From Datisca glomerata (Eukaryota > Streptophyta > Magnoliopsida > Cucurbitales > Datiscaceae): a stretch of DNA of 64,000 bases. A program made the position numbers and the translations under genes. Of the stretch, positions 47,802 to 58,233 are shown one piece after another; the first letter of the stretch is position 1; each line of letters opens with the position of its first letter. The stretch is from the NCBI GenBank assembly GCA_003255025.1, contig QANY01007306.1, forward strand, positions 2,032,707-2,096,706, written 5' to 3'. The notes beneath the pieces are model-generated. The model was given only the letters and a program-made list of their open reading frames with translations, was not told the DNA's origin and did no database searches.

Positions 47802-49520
47802 AATTGAGGATTATGATTTTGGACATGCTGGTATCTGTCACATGCATTAGAGAGGGAACCATAACGGTGTTGCCGCCACTGGTTTAGTTGATGGAGAAGT
47901 TCTGCAACTTTCTGTTTTAATCGGGCCACATCTTCTTCAACAAGAGCAATCTCCTCAAACTCATCGCTTGTCTTCACGTCAGCTTAAGTCATAAGAATGT
48001 GTATGATTGAAGAATATGGAAGGAACATATAACATATCATTTGAAAGATCTAGACAGACCTTAGAATCCATTCTGCGTGAACTATTAAATTGTCCAGGAC
48101 ATCGCTTGTCCCTTTCAGCTTGCAACTGCTCTTGCAATCCCGAAACCTATATAGCCATAAATAGGACAAAAGGCATAAAAAGATAGTGAAGAGAATTACA
48201 ATATGGTATTTTATCTGCATCCGCATCCTAATCTACAAAAAGCAAAATGTTCATAAATAAGAACAAGACAAGATTGTAAACTACACACTCATGCAAAATA
48301 AGTTGCTTCTTTGCCTTCAGTTCTCAGAAATATATAGATAGGAGTTCAAATGTACATAAAGTGAAGACAAAAACAATGCCAATTCACACAGGATGTTAAA
48401 ACAACGTAAAATTTATTTGATTGATGAGTATATAAATTGAAACAATCCTCTTGCTGGTCTCAAACTTACCATTAGGGTAACGGAAGAAGAACATAAACAA
48501 TAACTCAAATAATGGTGTATGCTATCTCCAGTATTCTTACTGATTAATGTATTATGCCAAGCTCAAACTTTTAAATTGCATGCCAGAAACATGAGGGACA
48601 TCATCCTTCACACAATTCCATTAATAATATCTAAACGATGCTCTTATAGAAAAAGAAACGATTGATTGATTAGACCACAAGAGCATGATGAATCAAGTAT
48701 CTCATAAATGATATAAGCAGAAGAGGTGTACATTTACTAATGTGTGGACATCAAATTGACAATATGAACCCAAAGTGTTTGATTTTGGAAGCGAAAAAAA
48801 ATGTAGCATCTTGTCTCAATATGAAGGACGAGCAAACTCATCAGTCATAACTGAATGCAAGAAACTGCAAGGGCCAATGAGTTAAGTCAAGTGGTGAAGG
48901 TTTGGAATTGGAAGTTTTCTTCCTCCAAGGTCAAAGGTTTGAACCTTTTGAAGAGTTCCTAGGGACCAATGTCCTTTAGTGTTAAAACCTACGATTTAGC
49001 CTGACTTATATAGGAAAACTTCTGAAGGCGTAGTGCATGAGTCCTGTGTGATTAATCGACGTGCACATAAGTTGGCACAGGCACCCATGGATACCAAAAG
49101 AAGAAAATACAGAATGCAAGATTGAGAATCAAATCTGACCATGAGAGGGAGTTCATGCATCTACAAAGATTTTTTCTATGGGTGGGTGGGTAATGTAGAA
49201 GTAGTTTTATCCAAAAAGAGAGCATATTAGCCTAGGTAACATTTATTGACACATATTATAAGAGGAATAACATATATCATAACATGAATAAATCCAACAT
49301 TCGAAACAATATTCAGAGATCATGTACTATGTTCAATATGAAATATAAGAAAGCAGGTATAACCAGAGAAATCATGTTCGGAATTTTGAAGGTATATAAA
49401 GAGATTGCATCGATTAGTGAGTAATATAGATTATACATCTTATTCAAGTACCAACCGGCGCTCGTGTAAAGCTTGCTTCCTTCTCTCCAAGCTATCTTGT
49501 AAAATTGAATTTCCTCTAGC
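47802..49520 (-). pseudogene. Captured REN1-type ROP GTPase-activating protein fragment (coiled-coil part)
   Basis: Three exon pieces, minus strand, with AG acceptors and GT donors. Exon 49520 to about 49446: ARGNSILQDSLERRKQALHE. Exon 48146-48060: VSGLQEQLQAERDKR, then QFNSSRRMDSK, with a short deletion relative to the family. Exon 47992-47802: EFEEIALVEEDVARLKQKVA, then YGSLSNACDRYQHVQNHN. These phrases are characteristic of the C-terminal coiled coil of plant PH-domain RhoGAPs (REN1 group), which restrain ROP GTPases at the plasma membrane. The PH and GAP domains are absent. The fragment lies upstream of the FEI-like piece in the same orientation, and the SINE sits in its first intron. Confidence 0.8.
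48863..49111 (+). mobile_element. tRNA-derived SINE with perfect target duplication
   Basis: A 249-bp insert flanked by the perfect 10-bp duplication GAATGCAAGA (48853-48862 and 49112-49121). An A-box-like GTCAAGTGGTGAAGG (from about 48885) and a B-box GGTTTGAACC lie about 45 bp apart, the layout of an internal RNA polymerase III promoter from a tRNA-derived SINE. The 3' end is A-rich (ACCAAAAGAAGAAAATAC). It is non-coding. Confidence 0.8.
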
Positions 49521-49697
49521 CTAAATAAAATGACAATAAACCAGTCAACCCAGTTGATAGTGAAAAGAAGAGGTCTCAGCCAAAGACACAAGCGATGGAT
49601 CTAATTGCTCTATTAGATTTTCAATTCTACTGCTTCTGTATTTGATTATGATGATTGAATGCTAAAACCTTTTTACTTCCTATGAGCCTTCCTTACC

Positions 49698-49809
49698 ATT
49701 TCAGAGTTAGAAAATTGTTTTTTCCTGTTACCCTGGTTTCCTTTCTCCATTGAATCAAATATGTATCTTAGAACTATGGGACCACTGAGTCCCTCCTTGC
49801 CATTGCCCT
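49698..49809 (-). pseudogene. Candidate further captured exon, source gene uncertain
   Basis: On the minus strand, a TTTTTCCAG acceptor (about 49810) and a GAAATG/GTAAGG donor (about 49697) bracket an open frame with EGNGKEGLSGPIVLRYIFDS. The splice signals and frame suggest an exon. It lies just upstream of the REN1-like pieces and may be part of the same gene, but I do not recognise the sequence firmly. Confidence 0.35.
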
Positions 49810-50639
49810 CCCTGGAAAAACCTTATTCTTTAATAATCACAAGACTATTAATTCACTAAAGACAATTATCAAAGCACTTCTAGCAAGAAAATGGAATTAT
49901 TTGCCAAAACAAAGTTGCAGCTGGAAATTCCAGCCTGGATTTACCTCCAAGAAATATTTCTTTACTATTTTATACGTACCTAATTTAGAGTATTATAAAA
50001 ATCCATTATCATACCCTTGTTTCAGAAGCATTGGAATAATAGAGAATATGACCTCCCCAACAGTGTTGAAATGAGGTATTTGCAAATTTCTTAATGAACT
50101 AAGAGATTCTACGAATTACTATGCTAGAAGAACATGAGATTGCAAACATTCTTATTTGTATGAAATTAGTTAAAGTTTTTTTCTGAAATTTAAATGATGA
50201 TTCACCAAATTCATAATATAAATCACAACCCAAATGGCTCTAAATAAAGATCTAATTCTAAAAAGTAGAGAAAGATTAGCCCTTTCTATGAAACCCACAG
50301 CTTATTGTAGATGAAAAGAAAAATCAGCTAGCAACATATGCGCGAGTGTTTTAAGAGTGGTTTCCGATAAGCACTAACAAAGAACAATGATATAGTTCGT
50401 TTTCGTATAAGAAACGCAGATAAAATCCAAAACTAAAATATATGCAATAATATAGCCAAGATCTAGCAACTTCCATATTTGAAGCTAAAAATGAACCAAA
50501 AAAGGGTATCCACTTAAGGGAAATTTTAACGGAAAAGACAATAAACGAATCAAATTAAGAAAAGAAATTCCAGAAAAAAGAAGCGATAAAGAAAATGAAC
50601 AAAATACAAAGAGAAAGCAAACCTCAAAACACAGAGCCA
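49810..50639. other. Helitron interior, AT-rich, no exon recognised
   Basis: Intron-like AT-rich DNA between the captured gene pieces and the 5' region shared with the other Helitron. Nothing else supported. Confidence 0.4.
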
Positions 50640-51500
50640 AACACAAATAAACATCGTGAAAGAGCTCACATATATACAGAACAATTGAACAAATAAAACA
50701 AAGTTACCATGATTACCTCCAACGTGAAGGTACGTGAGTCCCATATGCTCCGAAACCAAGCAACCCGAATCCAGCATCTGAATGCACATGGGTGCTCACA
50801 GATTCAGAAGCTGAACAGTTCCAATGGCTATTTAGGCATCTCCACGATAGGAACCTACGGCACCTAGCATGTACATGTGTTAAATTGGGATAAAAAAGCA
50901 TGACAAAAAACAAAGGATGAACATGATCCTTATTTGTTACTCCCATTGAGAACATCCGCAATCTTTGAAGCCCCCTGTTCGATGTGGGATTTCGTTGACA
51001 ACGCTGAATCTTGCACGGACGGTCCTACCATCATCGACGGACGATTCCTTCATGCCGATAGACCCCCTTGCCGGCGTTGAGATGACGGAGAGGCTTGGAG
51101 AGCTTCTCCATGGCTGAAGCTTTCCATGGCCGAAGATTAAAGAAGTTGTCATTCTCCCCCATCTCTCTTTGCCAAACGATTAGTAAGAAAAACAATTTGA
51201 CAGTTGAGATCAATAACCCAAAGGTGATGGACGGCTGAGATACGATCTGAGGTACCACAGACGGTCGAGATTCATTATCAAGAACTCCAAAATGTAAAAC
51301 ACATGGACGGCCAAGATCATAACGATCCAATGGTCTAGGGTCCATCAACACTTAAGTTTAGCGAAATGATCAATGCATCCCTCATTCCACCAGATTTTAC
51401 ACCCAACTCACGCATCTTAAAATGTAAAACAACCCACATTATAGGGACAATCTGGATATTTCTAGCCCAAGCACGTAGTTAAAAACTCTCTTTTCTAAAA

Positions 51501-52863
51501 TAAGAAAAACATAATCTAAGGGAATAATAAAATATTGATTAATTAAAATTTAACTTATAATTTAAACGACTTAAAATTATTAAATATTATAACTTGTTTG
51601 CACCGTCCATTTTCTCAACGGATCAATGAACATGAAGGATAAAGATTTCCATTTGTTTTTATATTTTTTTTCAATTATTCAACCATTATAATTAGCATTT
51701 AATACTTTGTCCTATCTGCTGCCAGCCTGCCAAATTGATAGAGAATCAAGAAAATTAAATTTACAATGACTTAGCCAAGTCAGTCTTATTTAAATATTTT
51801 CACGTGTTAATTGTAAAAATAAAGTAAAGTATTATCATATAATTGTTCGAAAAATAAAGTAAAAATGGCCACATTGCCCATTTTTATATTTTCTTCAATT
51901 ATGCAACCTAAGGCTGCCCAAGAAACTCCATAGAAAACTCTTTCCCAACAAACAAATCCTAAGAAAACAGGAAGCCCGCTAATAATAATTTGGGAACAGT
52001 CGAATCATTATGTCAGTGATTTATACTAACTATCCTTCTAGTTTGATTTATGATGCGTTTATTAATATTTATGATTATAATTATTTTAATACATTAAAAT
52101 AATTATCATATATATTTTTTAAGAAGTACTTGCATGTATTTTAAAATATATTTATGTGCATATAAAAACATTCTAAGCAAAACTAGACATGTATTTATTG
52201 TAGAAGTGATTCCACTTCACTGACGTGTATCGTATTTAATGTATTAAAATATTTTTAAATGGAACATTCCCAAATTCACCCTGAATTACAATAACTCATC
52301 AAGTTTTAATAATTATACAGAACTCGATACTTACCCTTGGTGAAATGTCAACAATCTCATTTTCTAATCAATATCTCATTATTTTTTTAATCAATAATTA
52401 GAATTAAGGTTATACTGAAGACTAGATTCAAACAATATTCCTTGAACGTTATGCTTAGAATTAAATATGTATTGACAATTAAGAAATTCAATAATATAAA
52501 TTTGAACTATTTGGTGTATTAGTTTTTTATTTCTTAAGCATAACATATATAAACTAAGGCGTGTTAAATTGAAAATTGTACCATATATTGCATTTCACTT
52601 TGACTAATACACGAAATGATTTATTTAATCAATTTATCGCATTCTGAATAAATGATTACATCATGGAGATTGATTTTCCTTATTCGAAACATATTAACAT
52701 CTTCCTCTAAGTTCGTATGAATCTTCATTTTTCTAATTACATAATATTTATTAGATTGCCCAGATGAAGCGAAGAAATGCAAACAATGCATGGAGTTTTT
52801 CTCTAAAGTTAGAACTAGTTAAATATATTCAATCAAAAGATAAAATAGATATACAGTGGCATA
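51501..52863. other. AT-rich spacer, nothing recognised
   Basis: No open frame, repeat or RNA gene that I can support between the second Helitron and the third hAT-like element. Confidence 0.5.
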
Positions 52864-53398
52864 TATGGGTGTGTAAAATCTGACCAAACCGATCCAAAGG
52901 AACTGGACTGAAGTGTAAATGAACGGTTTGGTTAGTTTTTAGCTAACTGTAGTAGGTTAGGTCTTGGGCTTAAAAAAAACTAAGGTATCGGTTTGATCTA
53001 AAAAATTTCTGCATTTTGGATCGAACCAACCAGGCTGACCATTTTTCCTCTCCCATATTTTCTCACATTTCAGTCCTTTCCAATTTCTAACTTTTCTCTC
53101 CTAATACATTTCTCTCATCTCTATTTAATGTTTAGTTTACATGTTATATAGTTTAAATTGAGTTTTTGTTATGTAGTTTAAATTGAGTTTTTGTTATAAT
53201 GCATGAAAAACTTAAAAAAATTTAAACATGTATGATTGAATTCATTGACCTCTTGAAAAATAAAAAATAATTTGACGGACCATAAAACCTGACCGAACCA
53301 ATCAATTGGTTCGTTCCTCATTATGACAAGACCATAAATTTCAATTCGGTTTAGTTTTTATGTCAAAAATTATGTTGAACCGGCCATGCACACCTCTA
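52864..53398. mobile_element. Non-autonomous hAT-like element with perfect 8-bp target duplication
   Basis: 535 bp, ends TATGGGTGTG on the left and CACACCTCTA on the right (inverted), flanked by the perfect 8-bp repeat GTGGCATA (52856-52863 and 53399-53406). The interior has CCGAACC-type words as in the other two elements. No coding capacity. Confidence 0.85.
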
Positions 53399-53455
53399 GT
53401 GGCATACTCTAAGTATCCTAAAGAGATAGACAATCCAATAGTAAGCATCAATCCT

Positions 53456-53945
53456 AACCTAAATTTTGGGCCCGCCTCCGTCTCACCCCATCCTGACAGG
53501 ATGTTGACTAGTTAACTGGATGAGATCTCCCATTTTGAAAATAAAACCTTATCTCAATCCCATCCTACGAGATTAGGACTCAGGATGGGCCAACAGGACG
53601 GGTCTCGAGTCAAGACGATAATGTGTTAAACAACGTAATTTGGTAGCGTTGCCCAGCAGTACGTGTTGCTGGGTAAGTCAACACTATTGTTGAGCAGCGT
53701 TGCATTGCAACACTAAGTATTTTTTTAAAATACTTTTTTAAACTTTAATATATTTAAAAAAAAAATTTAATACCAATAAATTTATGCGGGCCTAAAATAC
53801 AGGCCTGAGCGCAAAGGTTGAGCTGCAAGATGAGCATGCCATGACGGGTTTGGGCGAGGCAAAAATCTTGGCCCAGTAAAAAAATCCAATCTCAATCCTA
53901 GCCCGGACAGATTTGGTATGGGACAAAATTCTCAAAATTTAGGTT
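53456..53945. repeat. Segment bounded by a perfect 13-bp inverted repeat
   Basis: AACCTAAATTTTG at 53456-53468 and its exact inverse CAAAATTTAGGTT at 53933-53945 enclose about 465 bp that is GC-richer than its surroundings and rich in GGATGGG / CCCATCC words. No clear target duplication. It could be a small TIR element; similar words continue to about 54000, so the true edge may lie further right. Confidence 0.45.
53630..53720. other. Nested short palindromes (TTGCCCAGCA / TGCTGGGTAA)
   Basis: Within the inverted-repeat segment, TTGCCCAGCA and TGCTGGGTAA (about 53651-53678) form a stem of about 10 bp around an 8-nt loop, and AACACTA, GCAACAC and GTTGC words recur just downstream. It could be a transcribed hairpin or a chance palindrome. 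Confidence 0.4.
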
Positions 53946-54479
53946 CGGGAAAAGATTAGTCGCGCTGGGACCATGATGGGATGGGGCGAGATTTCAGATT
54001 TGGGATATTTTGAGGAGGCTTCAATAGGCCTAGGAGCCCTCAAAACTTATCTCAGGGCATATTTATTAATTTTTTGGAATGAGGATTTAGATTGAGAAGA
54101 TTTGGATTTAGTATTTGTAATATTTTCTTTACTATAAATTTTGAATTAGATCATTTTGATTATGATAGATTAGATAAGTTCCTATAATATCATTTAATTA
54201 ATAAATTGTTTGTTCGAGTGATAGTTTAAAAAGTGTAGTTTTGACTTTGCACATTAAATCCAACAAATATTTAGATTTGGATTTTGAATCTCCTAATCTC
54301 CTATTTTTAGTTGAATTAAAAATCCATAAAAATATAGATTTCAAATCCAATAGTGTGGTATGTCCCACATATATTTTTGATTTTTTTAGCAAACATTGTA
54401 TTTGTATTACAAATCTAAATTCGTAGGACTTGTAGTCCAAATTCAGTAAGTGAACGTAACCTTAGTATGGTGCGATCTA

Positions 54480-54960
54480 TGCTCGGATAACCTGTCATCG
54501 TAAACTAAATACAAAGTTACGTCAAATAGCAAACTGCCCTGAAAATAGATGTAAAGGAGTTTTTCCTCACACTCGAAAAATAATGAGAGAAGAGGAAATA
54601 GAACGATAATAACCACGGCATGAATAATTTTCCTTGGTTTGTATTCAATAAATTATGTTTACAACCAGCCTCTATTTATAGGCGTTTTCTTGATTTACAA
54701 AATCTAATCAAATATTCTTAAGAATTGAATTATCATCATATTTAAGGAATTATCATCATATTCATGGGATTACCCAAATATCCCCCTAGAATTATATACA
54801 TTAGGTTTAACTATTAAATCAATTTTAATAGTCCTTTTGAACCTACGGTTTTTTATTTAGGTTTTCCTGTTCTGCCACGACGACGTTCTTCGAACACTCT
54901 TCCGATTGGTTCCCTTCTATACACATGGTTGGGCTAAGATTCTATGCCTGTTCATTTTCC
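54480..54960 (-). mobile_element. LTR-like remnant with minus-strand TATA box
   Basis: The minus strand carries CCTATAAATAG at 54682-54672, followed by text like a plant LTR leader (AAACATAATTTATTGAATAC, TTCTCTCATTATTTTTCG). The edges and a partner LTR are not seen. It could also be the promoter of a lost gene. Confidence 0.35.
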
Positions 54961-55699
54961 CCCATTTTATTCAACGAAGCTATATTTGTTGGAGTGTAAT
55001 GATGATGATGATGATAATTCTTGGAAATACGCGACGCGATTCTCCAAATGATCTTCCGACGGCCCGCCGTTAATGATGAATTGCTTTTTTTCTTTATTCA
55101 TGATTATTCCTTTTCTACCTCTGTGACAAATGGGTTTAAATGATCGGACCTCCTATCTTTTTTCTATCTGTACAAATTCGCAAACATAGATAGCATACAA
55201 CAATAATAATATAATGAATGAAATAAGTAAGGAACACGTTTACCTCTTTGTAACTTTTTAGAGACTCCTTATCTTCTTGCATCCAGTAATGATGCATTTA
55301 CTCTCTTTTCCGTGGATACGGTTTCCCGTTCTTGGGAATGCGCGGTGCCGCCTACCAACCTTGATTCTATCAGGATATGCTTATCTTTCCTTTCCAATTG
55401 TCACTTTCTCACTCATCAGTAGTCACAAGCGGTTCACTTTTCTGCATCTCATCAGTAACGCCTTTTCATGATTGAACTTCTGCACATGTCTTTTTGTTTC
55501 CCTCATTTCGAAATTCATGAATTTGTTTGCAATGTTCTTTGATGTCCGTGGCCTACTTAAGGGCCATTGTTCTTTATTTTCTTCTTCGCTCATCATTTTT
55601 GCTTTTATAAGTTCCTTCATTCTTACTCCTTCTTCGTAAATATTTCCTTTGCTGGTTTTTAAGTGATGGAAGATGAAGCTCCATTTAAACCTACTGTTC

Positions 55700-56116
55700 T
55701 TTTGGCTAGGACAAAGTCTGAATTTAGTTAGTTTATAAATTCCCATCAAGAAGCTTTTCCTCTGGATGTTCTTTGCACTCTAGGAGAGAGTGGAATCACA
55801 TGAGTTCTGTGTAGGCCTCCATACCAAATAACTCGTAGTCCCCTATACATTTTGTTAGGTCTCAAACTTCTTTTCTCCCCCTTTTTACATGAGTTCTTCT
55901 ATACCTTTGGCCTTTCCCCATCTCAGTTCACCCCTAGCTCTTATAGGGTATTCCTCTACTTTGAAGCCATGAATATGAGATATAACCTGGACATAGGGAT
56001 AGATGAACTCTTGTGCTGTTATATAGTTAAACATCAAAATGAGAGCTACTATTTCGCCCTTCACCCAGAAGGGAGATAAAGGTTGGGAGCATGATATCAT
56101 TTTAGTTGGTAGGAAC
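55700..56116 (+). pseudogene. Plant transposase-like ('gypsy-type', Transposase_28) domain fragment, 5' part
   Basis: The frame through 55780-56080 reads FSPFLHEFFYTFGLSPSQ, then YRVFLYFEAMNM and YYFALHPEG. This follows the plant-specific domain labelled 'putative gypsy type transposon' (pattern P.HPF..E.L...G..P.QL.PN.WR.L..F...C). Upstream in the same frame EAFPLDVLCTLG and a few stops are visible. The frame is interrupted at 56116 by the LTR of a copia element and appears to resume beyond it (after about 62730). Confidence 0.55.
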
Positions 56117-58233
56117 TGTTGGGCATAGTTCCCTCAAAGCATGTATTTAGACATTTTTAATATGAAATTAATGAAATTACATTTTTCTTAAAATTGTTCT
56201 TTTGAATTATCGCTGAATAATTTATATATAAATATTTGAAAATTCCACATTCATTAATGAGACTATGATCATGTATAAGTACGGGAGGATTAAGATCATA
56301 AATAATGAATAAAATAGTTTTCAACATATTAAAGTATGAAATCTTTAATGAATGGTTGCTAGTATAGTTCACTAAGCATTACGAATGCATGTGATCTAGA
56401 TGTGGATAGATATTTTAGTGAAAACACTTTATATAATTAGATTATATAGGACAATATTGATATAGATTAATATCTTTATTAACTTACCATTTATCATAAA
56501 TATTTAATACACATCAAAATTGATGATAATATGTAGATCAATCTGAATCATGAGTAGTCATGAACTCATATTCTTGTCTACTGGATCTTTTGATTCACTC
56601 ATTAAGATTTGTTCGTAAAGCATGCTAGTGACATTTGTTTTAGAGATTCAGTGACATGGATGGCTGAGATAAGATGTTACAAGATCGTATATTGGTTTTC
56701 TTAAATGTTAATTCAAGAACTGAGTGGTTGTTGAGCTCAAATTTATAATACGATTATAAATTGGTCATTCACTATTGCATTAATGGCACTCAAGGATCAA
56801 AAGGTAATTAGAAGGTAATATGCTAATTTTGACAAAACTACATGAAGTGATTATATCGATGGACTATACAATAATACTCTGTAAATATATTATGTAATTA
56901 CTAAGAGTGCAATTTCATATTTATAGTGGAGTAATAATGGAATTAATAAATAAGATTATTTAATTAAAAATTTTAATTAGCAATATGATTTATTGGAGTT
57001 TAGAATTATGGGTCCATACTCTCCAAGTCACTTTTGTACTACACAATCTAGTGTGTGAATATTTCAGGACATGAGAAAGAGACTAATTTGTGATAAGAAT
57101 TAAATTTTTGGGGAAAATATGTAATTATGAGATAATTATATGTAATTAATTAATTAAGAATGAATTAATGAATTATTTAATGTAATTTCACATTATAATT
57201 AAATAATTTTATCAATTAATTTTGTGTTGATCGATAAGTGAGACACAATATTTAATTTACAATATTAAATAATATTAAATCATTATGAGATAATGATATA
57301 ATTTAGTTTATCTAATCTGTTAATTAACATATAAGATAATTGATTGAGTGATTAGATAAGTTAATTTTAAATTAACTAATATCTAGATATTTATCTGATT
57401 AAAATAAATAATAAATTTAAAAAATTATCACGTGGCATATTGGACTGTCACATGTTAATCACTGATTTTGAATCAAATATTGACATGAACTATTGTAGTG
57501 TCATGTGGCATTACAGTTGATATGTGGCACATTGTAGTGCCTCACGACACTACAGTAGTGCTGTGAGTCATCAGTGCCGTGAGATAGTATGGCTCTTTAG
57601 GCACACTGTAGTGCCGAGTGGCACTACAGTGTTGCTCAATTGCAGTGGATCCCACAGCAATGGCACATTTGCAATAAATATATTAACTTATGTAAATCCC
57701 TAAATCTTTGATGAGGCTTGACCTAGAAGATATATCTTGATATTATTTTATTGGTTTTTTTTGCTGCATCAGTGTGTAATTATGTGATTAAAGGTTGATC
57801 AAAAAACTCTGAGAGTTTTTCTAATTATCTCATAGTTTTGTCTCACAATAGTCATTCTCCAAAACCTTTAGATCTTATGTGTTAAGTACATCTAAAGATA
57901 TAAAAGTGACTTTGATTTATTCTACGTGCCCACACACGTCCTAGTGTATTTGAGGATTGGTTCAGAAGATCTTGGTGTGGATCTCGCAGTCTGTTGTTCG
58001 TGAGATTACAAGTTCATTTTTGCAACGATACTTGATAGACTACAAGAGGTATAATTCATATGTTTGTATGTCTTAGATTTAATGTATAGATATATAATTG
58101 ATTCGACCGAAAGAGTGTATTTAAATTAAAACGTTTTCATATTTGGGATCTGCGACGATGCGATCGTTTATCGTTTTATAATTTTTTTAAACACCACCAT
58201 GCATTCCGCCTCACATTGCTGAGGATTCCAAAA
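56117..58233 (+). repeat. 5' LTR of the second copia element
   Basis: About 2.1 kb. From 57096 on it aligns with 61637-62720, sharing phrases such as GAATTAAATTTTTGGG, TTATCTAATCTGTTAATTAA and GACGATGCGATCGTTTATC. It contains several short palindromes at 57500-57632. Confidence 0.85.
57541..57632. other. Hairpin cluster in the 5' LTR
   Basis: A perfect 13-bp stem, ACACTGTAGTGCC with GGCACTACAGTGT around the loop GAGT (57603-57615 with 57620-57632), preceded by a second hairpin CTCACGACACTA / TAGTGCTGTGAG (57541-57567, two mismatches). The corresponding 3' LTR hairpin is at 62152-62181. Confidence 0.85.

Larger units (their letters stand above)
46514..51500 (-). mobile_element. Non-autonomous Helitron carrying FEI-like and REN1-like gene fragments
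   Basis: The minus-strand 3' end CTAG at 46514-46517 with flanking T, and the adjoining sequence GCACGTGCCCTCAC, match the terminus of the large Helitron at 9599, though half of the terminal hairpin has been lost. The opposite end region, about 50640-51500, is homologous to 21000-22440 of the large Helitron, so both belong to one family. There is no replicase. Instead the interior holds exons and introns of two host genes on the minus strand (FEI-like 47.7-46.6 kb, REN1-like 49.5-47.8 kb), as expected for a gene-capturing Helitron. A SINE has inserted later at 48863-49111. The exact 5' base is uncertain. Confidence 0.75.

Noticed and set aside
51031..51351. 106-codon minus-strand frame
   Set aside because: Lies in the shared Helitron 5' region and is not conserved as a frame in the other copy.
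54198..54440. Frames open on both strands over the same 240 bp
   Set aside because: AT-rich DNA with no domain on either strand; mirrored openness is a composition effect.
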